Shown piece after piece: positions 40,292 to 50,020 of a stretch of DNA of 64,000 nt. The number at the start of each line of letters is the position of its first letter. Position 1 is the first letter of the stretch. The translations under genes and the position numbers were made by a program. The stretch is taken from the NCBI GenBank assembly GCA_963782475.1, contig CAWAJW010000012.1, forward strand, positions 868,001 to 932,000, read 5' to 3'. A model generated the notes under the pieces. The model was not told the DNA's origin. It saw only the letters and a list, made by a program, of their open reading frames with translations, and ran no database searches. The DNA comes from CAVQBP01 sp963782475 (GTDB lineage: Bacteria; Bacteroidota; Ignavibacteria; Ignavibacteriales; Ignavibacteriaceae).

Positions 40292-42464
40292 ATGGTAAAT
40301 CATCATCACATTTATTCTTTATTATTAAAAAAAAATTCAATTATTTTTATTATAATATTATTTTTATCAACAATAAATTATTCTCAGCAGATGACAGAAT
40401 TTAAACCTTTTATTCCGCCGGTAAATTTTGAAAAAGCATCCCGGGAAGCTGATTCGATTTTAAAAAAACTTTCACTTGAGGAAAAAACAGAATTAATTGG
40501 TGGGCATAATTATTTTTTCATTAAAGGAAATGAAAAATATAATATTCCGCAGCTTGTATCTTTCCGATGCGACCCAGGGTGTTCATATAAGAACAGATTT
40601 ACCTGATCCTCTTGAAAAATCAACCGCCTTTCCTTCTCCCATTTGTTTATCTTCAACTTGGAATACAAAGTTGGCGCATGATTATGCTGAATCAATTGGA
40701 GAAGAGTGCAGAGCCGGAGGCATTGCTGTATTGCTTGGTCCCGGTATGAACATTTACCGTATTTCACAATGCGGAAGAAACTTTGAGTATTTCGGTGAAG
40801 ATCCATATTTATCGGCAGGAATGATTGAAAATTATATATCCGGTGTTCAAAGTACCGGCACAATTGCCACTCTTAAACACTTTGTCTGCAACAATACTGA
40901 TTTTTACAGGCGCAGATCAAATTCAATTGTTGATGAAAGAACTCTCCATGAAATTTATCTGCCGGCATTCAAAGCGGGAATTGATGCTGGTGCTTTGGCA
41001 GTGATGACTTCCTATAACCAATTAAACGGTGAATGGTGCGGACAAAGTGAATATGTTATTAAACAGCTGCTAAGAAAAGAACTTGGATTTAAATGGCTGG
41101 TTATGACTGACTGGTGGTCGGTTTACGATCCTGAAAAAGTAATTAAATCAGGCCAGGATCTCGAAATGCCGGGAGTAGGGTTGGATAAACTAGATTATCT
41201 CGGTGATATTTATATTAAAAGCAATGCATCAAAGCTTTTAGCTGAAGGAAAGATTTCTGAAACTGATATTAACAGTATGGTAAAAGATATTTTGAGAACT
41301 GAAATCGCGATGGGATTATTAAAGCGGCAGGTGAAGGAAAAGAAATTCTTAAACAGTTATTCCAGACATGAAAAGATTGCTCTGCAAACCGCGCGTGAAG
41401 GTATTGTCCTTTTAAGGAATGAAAAGAATATTTTGCCGATTAAAAAAAATACTAAAAAGAGAATTCTGTTAACGGGAGATTATGTTAATAAAATTGCAAA
41501 AGGCGGCGGTTCAGCAGAAGTTGAAGGTTATAATAATATTACCATGCTTGATGCATTTAAACATGAATTTGCAGATAATTTAGTATTTAATGAGAATCCA
41601 GCGGATGAACAAATTAAAAAAGCTGATGTAGTTATTATTAGCATTGGAACCGGTGATAGTGAAGGATGGGACAGACCGTTTGAGTTGCCTGCAGAAATAG
41701 ATCAAAAGATTATTCATGATTCAGGATTGAATCCCAATATTGTAATTATTGTGAATTCCGGCAGCGGAATAAAAATGACCGATTGGAATGATAAGGTTGC
41801 TGCAATAATCTATTCATGGTATCCGGGGCAGAACGGAAATAGAGCTCTGGCAGAAATTATTTCAGGCAAAGTCAATCCTTCGGGAAAGCTGCCGATAACA
41901 ATTGAGAAACAATTTAAGAATTCTCCTGGCTACCCTTACATACCTGAAGGAGAAAAATTGTATACGGGGTGGGATGAGGATTTAAATTTAAATCATCCTA
42001 TTATTAATTTAAATTACAAGGAAGGAATATTTGTCGGTTACCGCTGGTATGATTCTAAAAAAATTGAACCTTTATATCATTTCGGCTTCGGACTTTCTTA
42101 TACAACATTTCAATATGGTAATTTAAAAGTTTCCAAAAAATCCTTTACAAAAGAGGAAAAAATTAAAGTAGAATTTACAGTAAAAAATAGCGGTAAAGCT
42201 GCAGGTGCAGAAACCGCGCAGCTGTATATTCAGGATGTAGAAGCATCTGTAGCACGACCTTTCAAAGAGCTCAAAGGATTTAAAAAGATTTTTCTGAAAC
42301 CCGGAGAAAGTAAAAAAGTGAATTTAGTTTTAACTGAAAAAGATTTTGCATTTTGGGATATCAAAATAGATGATTGGTATGCTGAACCTGGTGATTTTAA
42401 TATATTGATTGGAGCATCTTCAAATGATATCCGCTTATCTGAAAAAATAAATTTATTTGAATAA
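40292..42464 (+). CDS. GH3 beta-glucosidase-type enzyme, apparent frameshift
   Basis: The ATG at 40292 (MVNHHHIYSLLLKK) gives a hydrophobic leader; the frame extends further upstream but would overlap manA. The first frame ends at 40606. The second (from within 40497-42464) restores NIPQLYLSDATQGVHIR when one base near 40563 is removed. About 723 residues. GH3 features: KHFVCNNTDFYRRRSNS, the nucleophile Asp (about 273) in WLVMTDWWSVYD, a second domain (GTGDSEGWDRPFELP), and a C-terminal fibronectin-III-like domain (VKNSGKAAGAETAQLYI). It should remove terminal beta-linked sugars (glucose, or xylose) from oligosaccharides. Confidence 0.87.
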
Positions 42465-42489
42465 CCTAAGAACGGTCTGGAGTTTAATT

Positions 42490-44046
42490 ATGAAATTTTT
42501 GATGCATCAAACTAAGACTATATATATTAAAATTGTTTTGGCAATTCTATTAATAATTGGATTTTCTGCTTGTGAAAGAAGAATTAAACAAAATGAAAAA
42601 GCCCGGGAAAAACCAACGTCACCGAATATAATCTTTATCCTGGCTGATGATATGGGTTACGGAGATATGACTACTTACAATCCCGGATCAAAGATCTCAA
42701 CTCCCAATATCGACAAAATGGCTGAAGACGGAATGAAATTTACCGATGCGCATGCTGCCGCGGCATGGTGTACTCCTTCCAGGTTTGGTCTTTTAACCGG
42801 GAGATACCCGATGGCAAGAAATATGGATTGGACAAAAGGAAGTCTGATTAGTCCTGATTTAACTACTATCGCCGAAGTATTGGGCAGACAAGGCTATTCA
42901 ACCGGATGTATCGGTAAGTGGCATTTAGGTTTTGATAATGTTAACAATTGGGAAGGATTTGATTACAGCAAACCAATTGAAGGCGGTCCGGTAGATAAAG
43001 GATTTAGCTACTTCTTCGGAATTCATGCATCTTTGGATATAGGGCCATATTTTTATATTTATAACCGTCATGCAGTGGAAGCTCCGACGGATTCGACACC
43101 GGGGCATCAAAGTGATTATGTGACTAAACCGAAGAGAAAGCTGAATGAACATGTTTTCTTCGGAACCGAGAGTAAGATAGGTAGTGTGCAGGGTGCTATG
43201 TGGCGGCCAGGGAAAATTGCTCCTCATTTTGATTTTGAACAGGTAACACCTGCTCTAACTGATTCGGCTTTGGCTTTTATTGAAAGAGAATCAAAAAATA
43301 ATAGTAAACCGTTTTTTCTGTATTATGCAATGACCGGACCTCATACTCCCTGGATGCCTTTAAAGCAATTTCAGGGTAAAAGCGGTGCCGGTCCTTACGG
43401 CGATTTTGTAATGGAAATTGATTACGAAGTCGGACGTATTGTAAAAAAATTAAAGGACTTAAATATTTCTGATAATACCATCATTGTATTTGCAAGCGAT
43501 AATGGGCCTGTTTGGTTTAAAAGAGATGTTGAACGTTATCATCATAGCGCAGCCTATATATTCAGGGGAATGAAAGCTGATTCATGGGAAGGCGGGCATA
43601 GAGTTCCTTTAATTATTGATATGCCGGGAAAAATAAAACCGGGTATAATTAATAAACAAATAGTAAGCTATACAGATATGCTTGCAACTTTCGCTGATAT
43701 CGCCGATGCAAAGCTGGATTCAAATGTAACCAGGGATAGTTATGATATTACATCTTTGCTGTTAAAAAATGGTTCTTCAGGTAGAAATGTAATGGTTGAA
43801 CAGGATCAGACAGTCCGTTGGGGAAACTGGAAACTTATATTCGGATCAGGGATGGGAGACCTCCATGGCAATTATGGTGATGATGATTATGCTAAATTTC
43901 AAAAAATAAAATTTGAATTGTATAACCTGGAAAACGATCCCTCTGAAACCGCAAGTCTTTATAAAAAATTCCCCAAGAAAGTAGATTCACTAAAAACTTT
44001 AATGAACCAACTGGAGAAAAGAGAATTTCAGGATATTAAACAATAA
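42490..44046 (+). CDS. Lipoprotein sulfatase (formylglycine Cys-type)
   Basis: A type I sulfatase of about 518 residues; the ATG at 42490 gives a good lipoprotein signal with lipobox FSAC, while the frame extends to 42457. The metal-site start is NIIFILADDMGYGD, and the Cys that becomes formylglycine (about residue 94) is in AAWCTPSRFGLLTGRYP, the CxPxR motif. Further landmarks are GKWHLGF and IVFASDNGPV. It removes sulfate esters from a glycan. The anaerobic maturase at 60006 can activate it. It follows GH3 with overlapping leader sequences and precedes GH74. Confidence 0.9.
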   Translation: MKFLMHQTKTIYIKIVLAILLIIGFSACERRIKQNEKAREKPTSPNIIFILADDMGYGDMTTYNPGSKISTPNIDKMAEDGMKFTDAHAAAAWCTPSRFGLLTGRYPMARNMDWTKGSLISPDLTTIAEVLGRQGYSTGCIGKWHLGFDNVNNWEGFDYSKPIEGGPVDKGFSYFFGIHASLDIGPYFYIYNRHAVEAPTDSTPGHQSDYVTKPKRKLNEHVFFGTESKIGSVQGAMWRPGKIAPHFDFEQVTPALTDSALAFIERESKNNSKPFFLYYAMTGPHTPWMPLKQFQGKSGAGPYGDFVMEIDYEVGRIVKKLKDLNISDNTIIVFASDNGPVWFKRDVERYHHSAAYIFRGMKADSWEGGHRVPLIIDMPGKIKPGIINKQIVSYTDMLATFADIADAKLDSNVTRDSYDITSLLLKNGSSGRNVMVEQDQTVRWGNWKLIFGSGMGDLHGNYGDDDYAKFQKIKFELYNLENDPSETASLYKKFPKKVDSLKTLMNQLEKREFQDIKQ

Positions 44047-44054
44047 TCAAATCA

Positions 44055-46337
44055 ATGTTAAATAAATTAAATTTTATAAAAACTATTGCAGTAGTTTCCA
44101 TTGTTCTATTATTGAATTCATGTGCAGATAAAAAATCTGATGATATAAGATACCGCTGGCTTAGTTCCGGTTTCGGAGGTGGCGGATACGTAACAGGCTT
44201 GATTCAGAATCCTGAGAACCCTGACATCCTTTATATCCGGACAGATGTTGCAGGTGTGTTTAAAAGTATAGACGGCGGGAAAAGCTGGAGAGCAATCAAT
44301 AATGGAATGACAGAAGGATTTCATCATAATGTTGAATCTTTCGCAATGAGTAGAATGAATCCGAATGTCTTGTATAGAGCTTCAGGAGAAACACGAGGCC
44401 ACGAAATGATTTCTGCTATCCATAAAACAACTGATGGCGGAAAAACCTGGAAACTCGTTACTGAAAAACCTGATTTTTTCGGTAATGGTGATATAAGATA
44501 TTATGGTGAAATAATAGCGGTTGATCCTTTCAACGATAATTTTGTAGCAGCAGCAAGCAATACCAGAGGAATTTGGGTAAGTTATGATGAAGGTGAGACC
44601 TGGAAATATTCTGAACTGAAGGGTGAGCCATTCAGCTCTTTAGCATTCAATCCATATGAAAAAGACAAACTTTATGCTGCAACATTGGATTCGCTGCCAT
44701 TTGCCGATTACCTTTATCCGGATGGCTCTTATAAAAGAAAGAAGATTGGAAGATTATATCTTTCAACTGATAATGGAAAAACGTGGGAAAAGATATTTGA
44801 GAAAAAAGATGTAAGCATTACAAATATTGTCTTTGATAAAAATAATCCCGATGTAATTTTAGCCTCTTTTAGAAATAACGGTATATTCAAATCAATCGAT
44901 GGCGGGAAAACCTTTGTAAAGAAAACAGGTGATCTGGGAATGGTAGACTTTTCAACTATATGTTCAGACCCCAACAATAGTTCTTTTTACTATGCGGCTA
45001 TATGCCAGTATCCTTCTCCCGATAATTATTCAAGTCTTCCGCTTTATTGTTCAAAAGATAATGGTGAAACATGGAAACTTATTAAAAAAGATTATCAATG
45101 GAGTGACTTCAAGAATTTTGCACCGCAGTATAATCGCCCTGAACAAATTGGCTGGGCACTTTCCAAATTTATTGTTGATTATAAAAATCCGGGAAAATTT
45201 TATTTGACTGATTGGTTTGGAATATGTACGAGTGAAGATTCATGCCGGACATGGGATGCCAACTACTACGAAGGAATAGGGAATATTTGTCTGGAGATGA
45301 TAACTGCAGATCCTCTGCTTCCCGGAAAGGTAATGTTTGCAGGAGCTGACGGACAGCCTTGCTTAAGCACCGACAGCGGTAAGTCTTATATTACTTTCCC
45401 GGCATTAAATGCTGAAGAAAATTATTATTGCAGTACAGTTATATGCCCCTCAAGTTATAAAACCGGTTTAATGATTTATGGGGTTACAAACAGTTCACAG
45501 CGTTTAAGCGCACTTTGCCGGACTGAAGACAACGGTAAGAATTGTCAGGTTGTTGTTCATCTTGCTAAAGGATTATTTGTTCAGGCCGTAAAAGAAGATC
45601 CTTTTCATGAAGGAATATTTTATTCTTATATAGATGGGGCTATTGATGAGGGTGCCGGTTTATATAAATCCATTGATTGGGGCAAAAGCTGGGACAAAAT
45701 AAAAATTCCTATTATTGATAGTCTTAAAACCCTCCCTGTAAGAAAAAAGTTTATCGAAGGTGAGCTATTGGCTGTAACATTTTACCAGGTAAAAAATGTT
45801 TGCGGTACAGATCAATTGTTATGTATAGACCCGACAAGAGAGGGAACAATCTATTTTGGAGAAGCCGACAAAGGAATATTTGCTTCTTTTGATGATTGCA
45901 AAACATGGCAAGTTTTAGGGAAAAGTTTACCATTTGGTAAAGATACAGCTTCAATTTTAAATGTGATCAAAGCTGACCCAAAAAGACCAGGCTGGCTGTA
46001 TGCAGGATTTATACATGAAGGATTGTGGCGGAGTAAAGATTATGGCAAATCCTGGTCAAAACTTTTCCCGGCAGATAATAAAATATTCAATGCAACTACA
46101 ATTGCTGTTGGAGGTCCTTCGGGTAATGATATATTTGTAGCCTGTGAACCACTTTACTGGTCACGAGCAGAGTCCGCAGTTTATGCAAGTTTTGATATTG
46201 GCGAAACCTGGACAAATATCTACGATAAAACCCTTGGCTCTCTCAGATGGAAAGGAATTGACGTAGATAATAAGACGGGGATTCTATACGGAGTTACCGA
46301 CGGCAACTCTGCTTTTTATGCAGAAAGAATAAAATGA
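44055..46337 (+). CDS. GH74-type xyloglucanase-like lipoprotein
   Basis: A 760-residue protein with a lipobox (LLLNSC) after the ATG. It has the paired seven-bladed beta-propellers of GH74 with BNR/Asp-box repeats (SIDGGKSW, TDGGKTW, STDNGKTW, SIDGGKTF, SKDYGKSW). The GH74 N-terminal signature is YVTGLIQNPENPDILYIRTDVAGV, here given as two short parts: GGGYVTGLI and YIRTDVAG, whose Asp is a catalytic candidate. GH74 enzymes cut the glucan backbone of xyloglucan. It starts eight bases after the sulfatase stop, so it is probably in the same transcript. Confidence 0.82.
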   Translation: MLNKLNFIKTIAVVSIVLLLNSCADKKSDDIRYRWLSSGFGGGGYVTGLIQNPENPDILYIRTDVAGVFKSIDGGKSWRAINNGMTEGFHHNVESFAMSRMNPNVLYRASGETRGHEMISAIHKTTDGGKTWKLVTEKPDFFGNGDIRYYGEIIAVDPFNDNFVAAASNTRGIWVSYDEGETWKYSELKGEPFSSLAFNPYEKDKLYAATLDSLPFADYLYPDGSYKRKKIGRLYLSTDNGKTWEKIFEKKDVSITNIVFDKNNPDVILASFRNNGIFKSIDGGKTFVKKTGDLGMVDFSTICSDPNNSSFYYAAICQYPSPDNYSSLPLYCSKDNGETWKLIKKDYQWSDFKNFAPQYNRPEQIGWALSKFIVDYKNPGKFYLTDWFGICTSEDSCRTWDANYYEGIGNICLEMITADPLLPGKVMFAGADGQPCLSTDSGKSYITFPALNAEENYYCSTVICPSSYKTGLMIYGVTNSSQRLSALCRTEDNGKNCQVVVHLAKGLFVQAVKEDPFHEGIFYSYIDGAIDEGAGLYKSIDWGKSWDKIKIPIIDSLKTLPVRKKFIEGELLAVTFYQVKNVCGTDQLLCIDPTREGTIYFGEADKGIFASFDDCKTWQVLGKSLPFGKDTASILNVIKADPKRPGWLYAGFIHEGLWRSKDYGKSWSKLFPADNKIFNATTIAVGGPSGNDIFVACEPLYWSRAESAVYASFDIGETWTNIYDKTLGSLRWKGIDVDNKTGILYGVTDGNSAFYAERIK

Positions 46338-46476
46338 ATATTATGTGTATGAAAACCAAATGGTACGCATGTCTTTTCGACCCCCGAATCCATTTTGTTT
46401 ACTGACATGAGTTGGAAGAGAAATCTTTGGTTTTGTCCTGATTTTATAATGCATTTTAACAAAAAAATTAATTGAG

Positions 46477-47883
46477 ATGATCATGAAAAAATTTATCCTT
46501 TTTTTATTTCCACTTTACGTAATAAGCATGGTATATGGAAAAGAAGTCAATAATAATGGTTCTAAAGTTATTGTTTACCCGGCTGTACCCGGTTTAATTG
46601 CCAGTGATTTATATTCAGTCGAAGCAAACGGTGAAAAAATCTGGACAGAAAAATTCAAGACAAATATGGATATCAGTAAACTGCCGGACTGGTTTATTGA
46701 ACCGTATACAAAGGTACAGCAGGAGATTCATCAAGCGAGTTTCTCGTGTAAAGGAGGAGTGAAAATTAGCATCAAAATTCCCGATTCAATAAAAAATGTT
46801 TCCATCCATCCGGTTAGCCGGGGAATTAAGCCCGAAATAAAAGGTGATGATATTACTTTTACTATCCCGGGACCGGATAAATTATATATCCAGATTAACG
46901 ATTTACCGCCTTTATTTATTTTTGCGAACCCGGTTGAGAATGAAAAGATATCTCCTGATGATCCCGGCGTTCATTATTTCGGACCTGGTGTTCATAAGCC
47001 TGGATTCATTACTCTTCGGAATAATGAAACTGTATACTTAGCACCTGGGGCAATTGTTTACGGCGGTATTCGAGCGGACAGTGTTAATAATATTAGAGTT
47101 ATTGGCCGAGGCATTCTAGATGGTGATTTTAAGTTTAATCAAATGGTTCTGGTAAAGAATTGCAAAAATGTTCTCTTTGATGGAGTGATGATCCGGAATG
47201 GGGACGGCTGGACTAATACACTTATGAATTGTGATCATTTGAAATATAATGATGTAAAAGTAATCAGCTTCGGGCCGGGAGGAGACGGAATTGATCCTCT
47301 TAATTCGAGAAAAATAACTATATCCAATTGTTTCTTTAGATGTACTGATGATTGCATTGCTATAAAGGCGCCTGCGCTTAATCAAAATGTTAAAGACATT
47401 TTAGTTGAAAATAATACTATGATAGGCTTTGCTTTCAGTGATGGAATTACAATAGGTTTTGAAACAAATACAACAACAGTCAGCAATATAACTGTTCGTA
47501 ATTGCGATGTTATACTTGCACGTGGCGGCAGCCGTGTGGATGGTCACAGCGGCTTCAGTATAATCTGCGATGGTCCCTCTCTTATTAAAGATGTTCTTTA
47601 TGACAATATCCGTGTGGAAAAATCCGAAATAAAATTATTCGAATTGAATGTAACTGACGGCACTAAATACGGAGTTGATCCACCGGGACATATAAAGAAT
47701 ATAAAATTGAAAAATATTTCCTGGGCCCATGCAGGTCCTATTGTTTTAAAAGGATTTGATGCAAATCATCGTGTACAAAATGTTACCTTTGAGAATTGTA
47801 CAGTTGAAGGGAAGCCATTACGCGATATTCAAAATAAAATAATACAAAAAGGGAATTTTGTTGATGACATCATTGTAAAATAA
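46477..47883 (+). CDS. GH28-like right-handed beta-helix glycosidase
   Basis: A 468-residue exported protein (leader about 1-22). The first ~150 residues form a beta domain (YPAVPGLIASDLYSV); the rest is a right-handed beta-helix. Polygalacturonase-type Asp residues are seen in GPGGDGIDPLNSRKI and FFRCTDDCIAIK, and RVDGHSGFSI follows. The Thr-Asp-Asp replaces the usual Gly-Asp-Asp, so substrate may differ from pectin (GH28, GH49 and related families share this fold). It is preceded by 139 bases without a gene. Confidence 0.75.
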   Translation: MIMKKFILFLFPLYVISMVYGKEVNNNGSKVIVYPAVPGLIASDLYSVEANGEKIWTEKFKTNMDISKLPDWFIEPYTKVQQEIHQASFSCKGGVKISIKIPDSIKNVSIHPVSRGIKPEIKGDDITFTIPGPDKLYIQINDLPPLFIFANPVENEKISPDDPGVHYFGPGVHKPGFITLRNNETVYLAPGAIVYGGIRADSVNNIRVIGRGILDGDFKFNQMVLVKNCKNVLFDGVMIRNGDGWTNTLMNCDHLKYNDVKVISFGPGGDGIDPLNSRKITISNCFFRCTDDCIAIKAPALNQNVKDILVENNTMIGFAFSDGITIGFETNTTTVSNITVRNCDVILARGGSRVDGHSGFSIICDGPSLIKDVLYDNIRVEKSEIKLFELNVTDGTKYGVDPPGHIKNIKLKNISWAHAGPIVLKGFDANHRVQNVTFENCTVEGKPLRDIQNKIIQKGNFVDDIIVK

Positions 47884-47950
47884 TTCTAAAGTTAAAGGTG
47901 AAAAATGTTTCAAAAGAAAAATGTCCCTTTCTTTCCCTCTGGAGGATATT

Positions 47951-48985
47951 ATGACTGATCGAATAATAATTGGAGTTATTGGTGCTGGAATGATAGGTGA
48001 TATACATATTAACACCATTCGAAATGACGGAAGGGGGAAAGTAAAATGGATTGCTGCGGGGACTAACGAAACCTTAACAAAAAAATTATCAAAGCACAAT
48101 ATTAAATATGGGACTCTTGATTACCGTGAAATATTGAATGATCCTGAAGTTGATGCTGTTGTAATTGCATCTCCACCGTTTACGCATCATGAAATGGCGC
48201 TTGCAGCAATTGAATCGGGAAAACATATTCTGCTTGAAAAGCCTATGGCTGTAAATATGGATGAGGCAGATCAAATTATTGAAAAGGCAAAGACCTATAA
48301 TAAAGTGCTTCTTGAATGCAGCTGCCGGCATACGAGACTTCAGCCTAAATTCGTATTAGTTAAAAAAATGATTGAAGAGGGAAAGCTTGGAGAAGTCTAT
48401 CATATTCATCATAATCACTTAATGAGAAGCACATTTATTGAATATAATCCTGCAGGCAGATGGGCTCTGGACAAGTCAAAGGCGGGAGGGGGACCATTTT
48501 TAGATTGGGGTGTTTATGATCTTTCGTTTCACCTTGGGCTATTAAAGGATAAGCCGAAGCTTAAAGAAATAAGATCTTTTACTAAAAGCGGATTAAAAAT
48601 ATTTAAGGAAAAAAATATTAAACAAAACATTGAAGAACATGGTGCAGCATATATGGAATTCGATACAGGTTTAACTTACTATTATGAACGCGGTTCAGGT
48701 GTACATTGTGAAGTTGCGAATGAAACACGAATTCATGGAACGAAAGGAAGTTTAAGATTGGCGTATTGTTCCTGGGATCTACCTGTGATGGATTTCTTTT
48801 ATACTACTGATAATGGTGATGAAAAATTAGATAAAATTGAAATTGATATGTCGAAGCATACAGACGATAACCAGGAGCTAATGAAGCATTTCCTGGACTG
48901 TATTATTAAGGGAAATAAACCAATGATGACACCGGAAACTGCCGGCAAACATTTAAATATTTTATTTAAAATATTATCAAGTTAA
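47951..48985 (+). CDS. Gfo/Idh/MocA-family oxidoreductase
   Basis: About 344 residues. The frame extends to an ATG at 47921, but GGAGG at 47941-47945 places the start at 47951. The Rossmann motif is IGVIGAGMIGDIH, and the family signature EKP lies in LLEKPMAVNMDEAD. The C-terminal domain has the GGGPFLDWGVYDLSFHLGL substrate-site segment. It is a cytoplasmic NAD(P)-dependent sugar dehydrogenase or a related redox glycosidase. No signal peptide is seen. The exact sugar is unknown. Confidence 0.9.
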   Translation: MTDRIIIGVIGAGMIGDIHINTIRNDGRGKVKWIAAGTNETLTKKLSKHNIKYGTLDYREILNDPEVDAVVIASPPFTHHEMALAAIESGKHILLEKPMAVNMDEADQIIEKAKTYNKVLLECSCRHTRLQPKFVLVKKMIEEGKLGEVYHIHHNHLMRSTFIEYNPAGRWALDKSKAGGGPFLDWGVYDLSFHLGLLKDKPKLKEIRSFTKSGLKIFKEKNIKQNIEEHGAAYMEFDTGLTYYYERGSGVHCEVANETRIHGTKGSLRLAYCSWDLPVMDFFYTTDNGDEKLDKIEIDMSKHTDDNQELMKHFLDCIIKGNKPMMTPETAGKHLNILFKILSS

Positions 48986-49047
48986 GAAAAAAAGATTTTT
49001 TCAGAAGTAGCAGCTTTAGCTGAGTTTTTAAGAAAGAATTAATTTTT

Positions 49048-49902
49048 ATGCGGAAATTTGTTTTACTTGCATTATTTATTCTATTACCTTATTCGATATT
49101 CTCACAAACAAAAGTTGATTCAATCAGACTCCTTGTAAGGCTTGACGATATAGGACTTTCAAAAGAGGTTAATAAAGCTGCATCAATGATCCTGGATACC
49201 GGTTTGCCTTTGAATGTAAGTGTTTTATGGCCTGCACCATGCATACTTAATGCTGTTGATATGTTAAAAAAATATACTAACACAGCTATTGGCGTTCATG
49301 CGGATATAAATTGTGAATATAAAAATTATAAGTGGGGACCGGTACTTGGCGCCCGAAAAGTTCCAAGTCTAGTCGATAGCCAGGGGTATTTCCGTTCTGA
49401 TTTTGTTGCCGATTGGAGCGGGCAAGTCAAGCTGAATGAACTTGAATCTGAAATAAAAGCCCAGGTAAACAAAGCTTTAATTTCTATGTTAGATATTGTT
49501 TATATTGATGGTCATATGGGAGGTCCCTTTTACGAAAATAAACATAGACAGATTGTAGAAAAGATTGCAAAAGAATACAGGCTTGGAGTTGAAACATCAT
49601 TTGGAACTTTGAATGCATCTGTTAAGGATGATTTGGATTCCGAAAAAGTTGCTGATAACATGGTCAATACAATTAAGGACCTTGAACCGGGCAAGTTGTA
49701 CTTAATGATTATTCATCCTTCTCTTGATGATTCATTAATGCATAATATGATATTTGCATCACAAAAAGAAGGTCCGGGAATAGGGCCTTATAGATATAAT
49801 CTTGTCAGAGCTTTTCTCTCAAAAAGAGTACAAAATTTACTAAAAACTCTTCCAATAAAACTTGTTACTTACAAAATGCTGATGGATGAGAAAATGAAAT
49901 GA
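49048..49902 (+). CDS. YdjC/ChbG-type carbohydrate deacetylase, exported
   Basis: A 284-residue protein with a signal peptide (MRKFVLLALFILLPYSIFSQ). The YdjC motif is LLVRLDDIGLSKEVNKAA, with the metal-binding Asp pair, then GVHADINCEY with a metal His, and VYIDGHMGG with another His. Related ChbG enzymes remove acetyl groups from amino-sugar disaccharides in the cytoplasm; here the signal peptide puts the enzyme outside. Substrate is unknown. Confidence 0.8.
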   Translation: MRKFVLLALFILLPYSIFSQTKVDSIRLLVRLDDIGLSKEVNKAASMILDTGLPLNVSVLWPAPCILNAVDMLKKYTNTAIGVHADINCEYKNYKWGPVLGARKVPSLVDSQGYFRSDFVADWSGQVKLNELESEIKAQVNKALISMLDIVYIDGHMGGPFYENKHRQIVEKIAKEYRLGVETSFGTLNASVKDDLDSEKVADNMVNTIKDLEPGKLYLMIIHPSLDDSLMHNMIFASQKEGPGIGPYRYNLVRAFLSKRVQNLLKTLPIKLVTYKMLMDEKMK

Positions 49903-50020
49903 TAAATTAATTAATAATCTATATGGTTCTTATACCGTTATATTGGTTATGAATACAGCAAACTTAGAATCTTTTGTTATCTCAGAACATCCATTAACGA
50001 TTTGAGATTTTTAATTTTCT

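Noticed and set aside
48986..49047. Short hairpin CAGCT-TT-AGCTG before the YdjC-type gene as a terminator
   Set aside because: Five-base stem with a two-base loop is too weak to claim.
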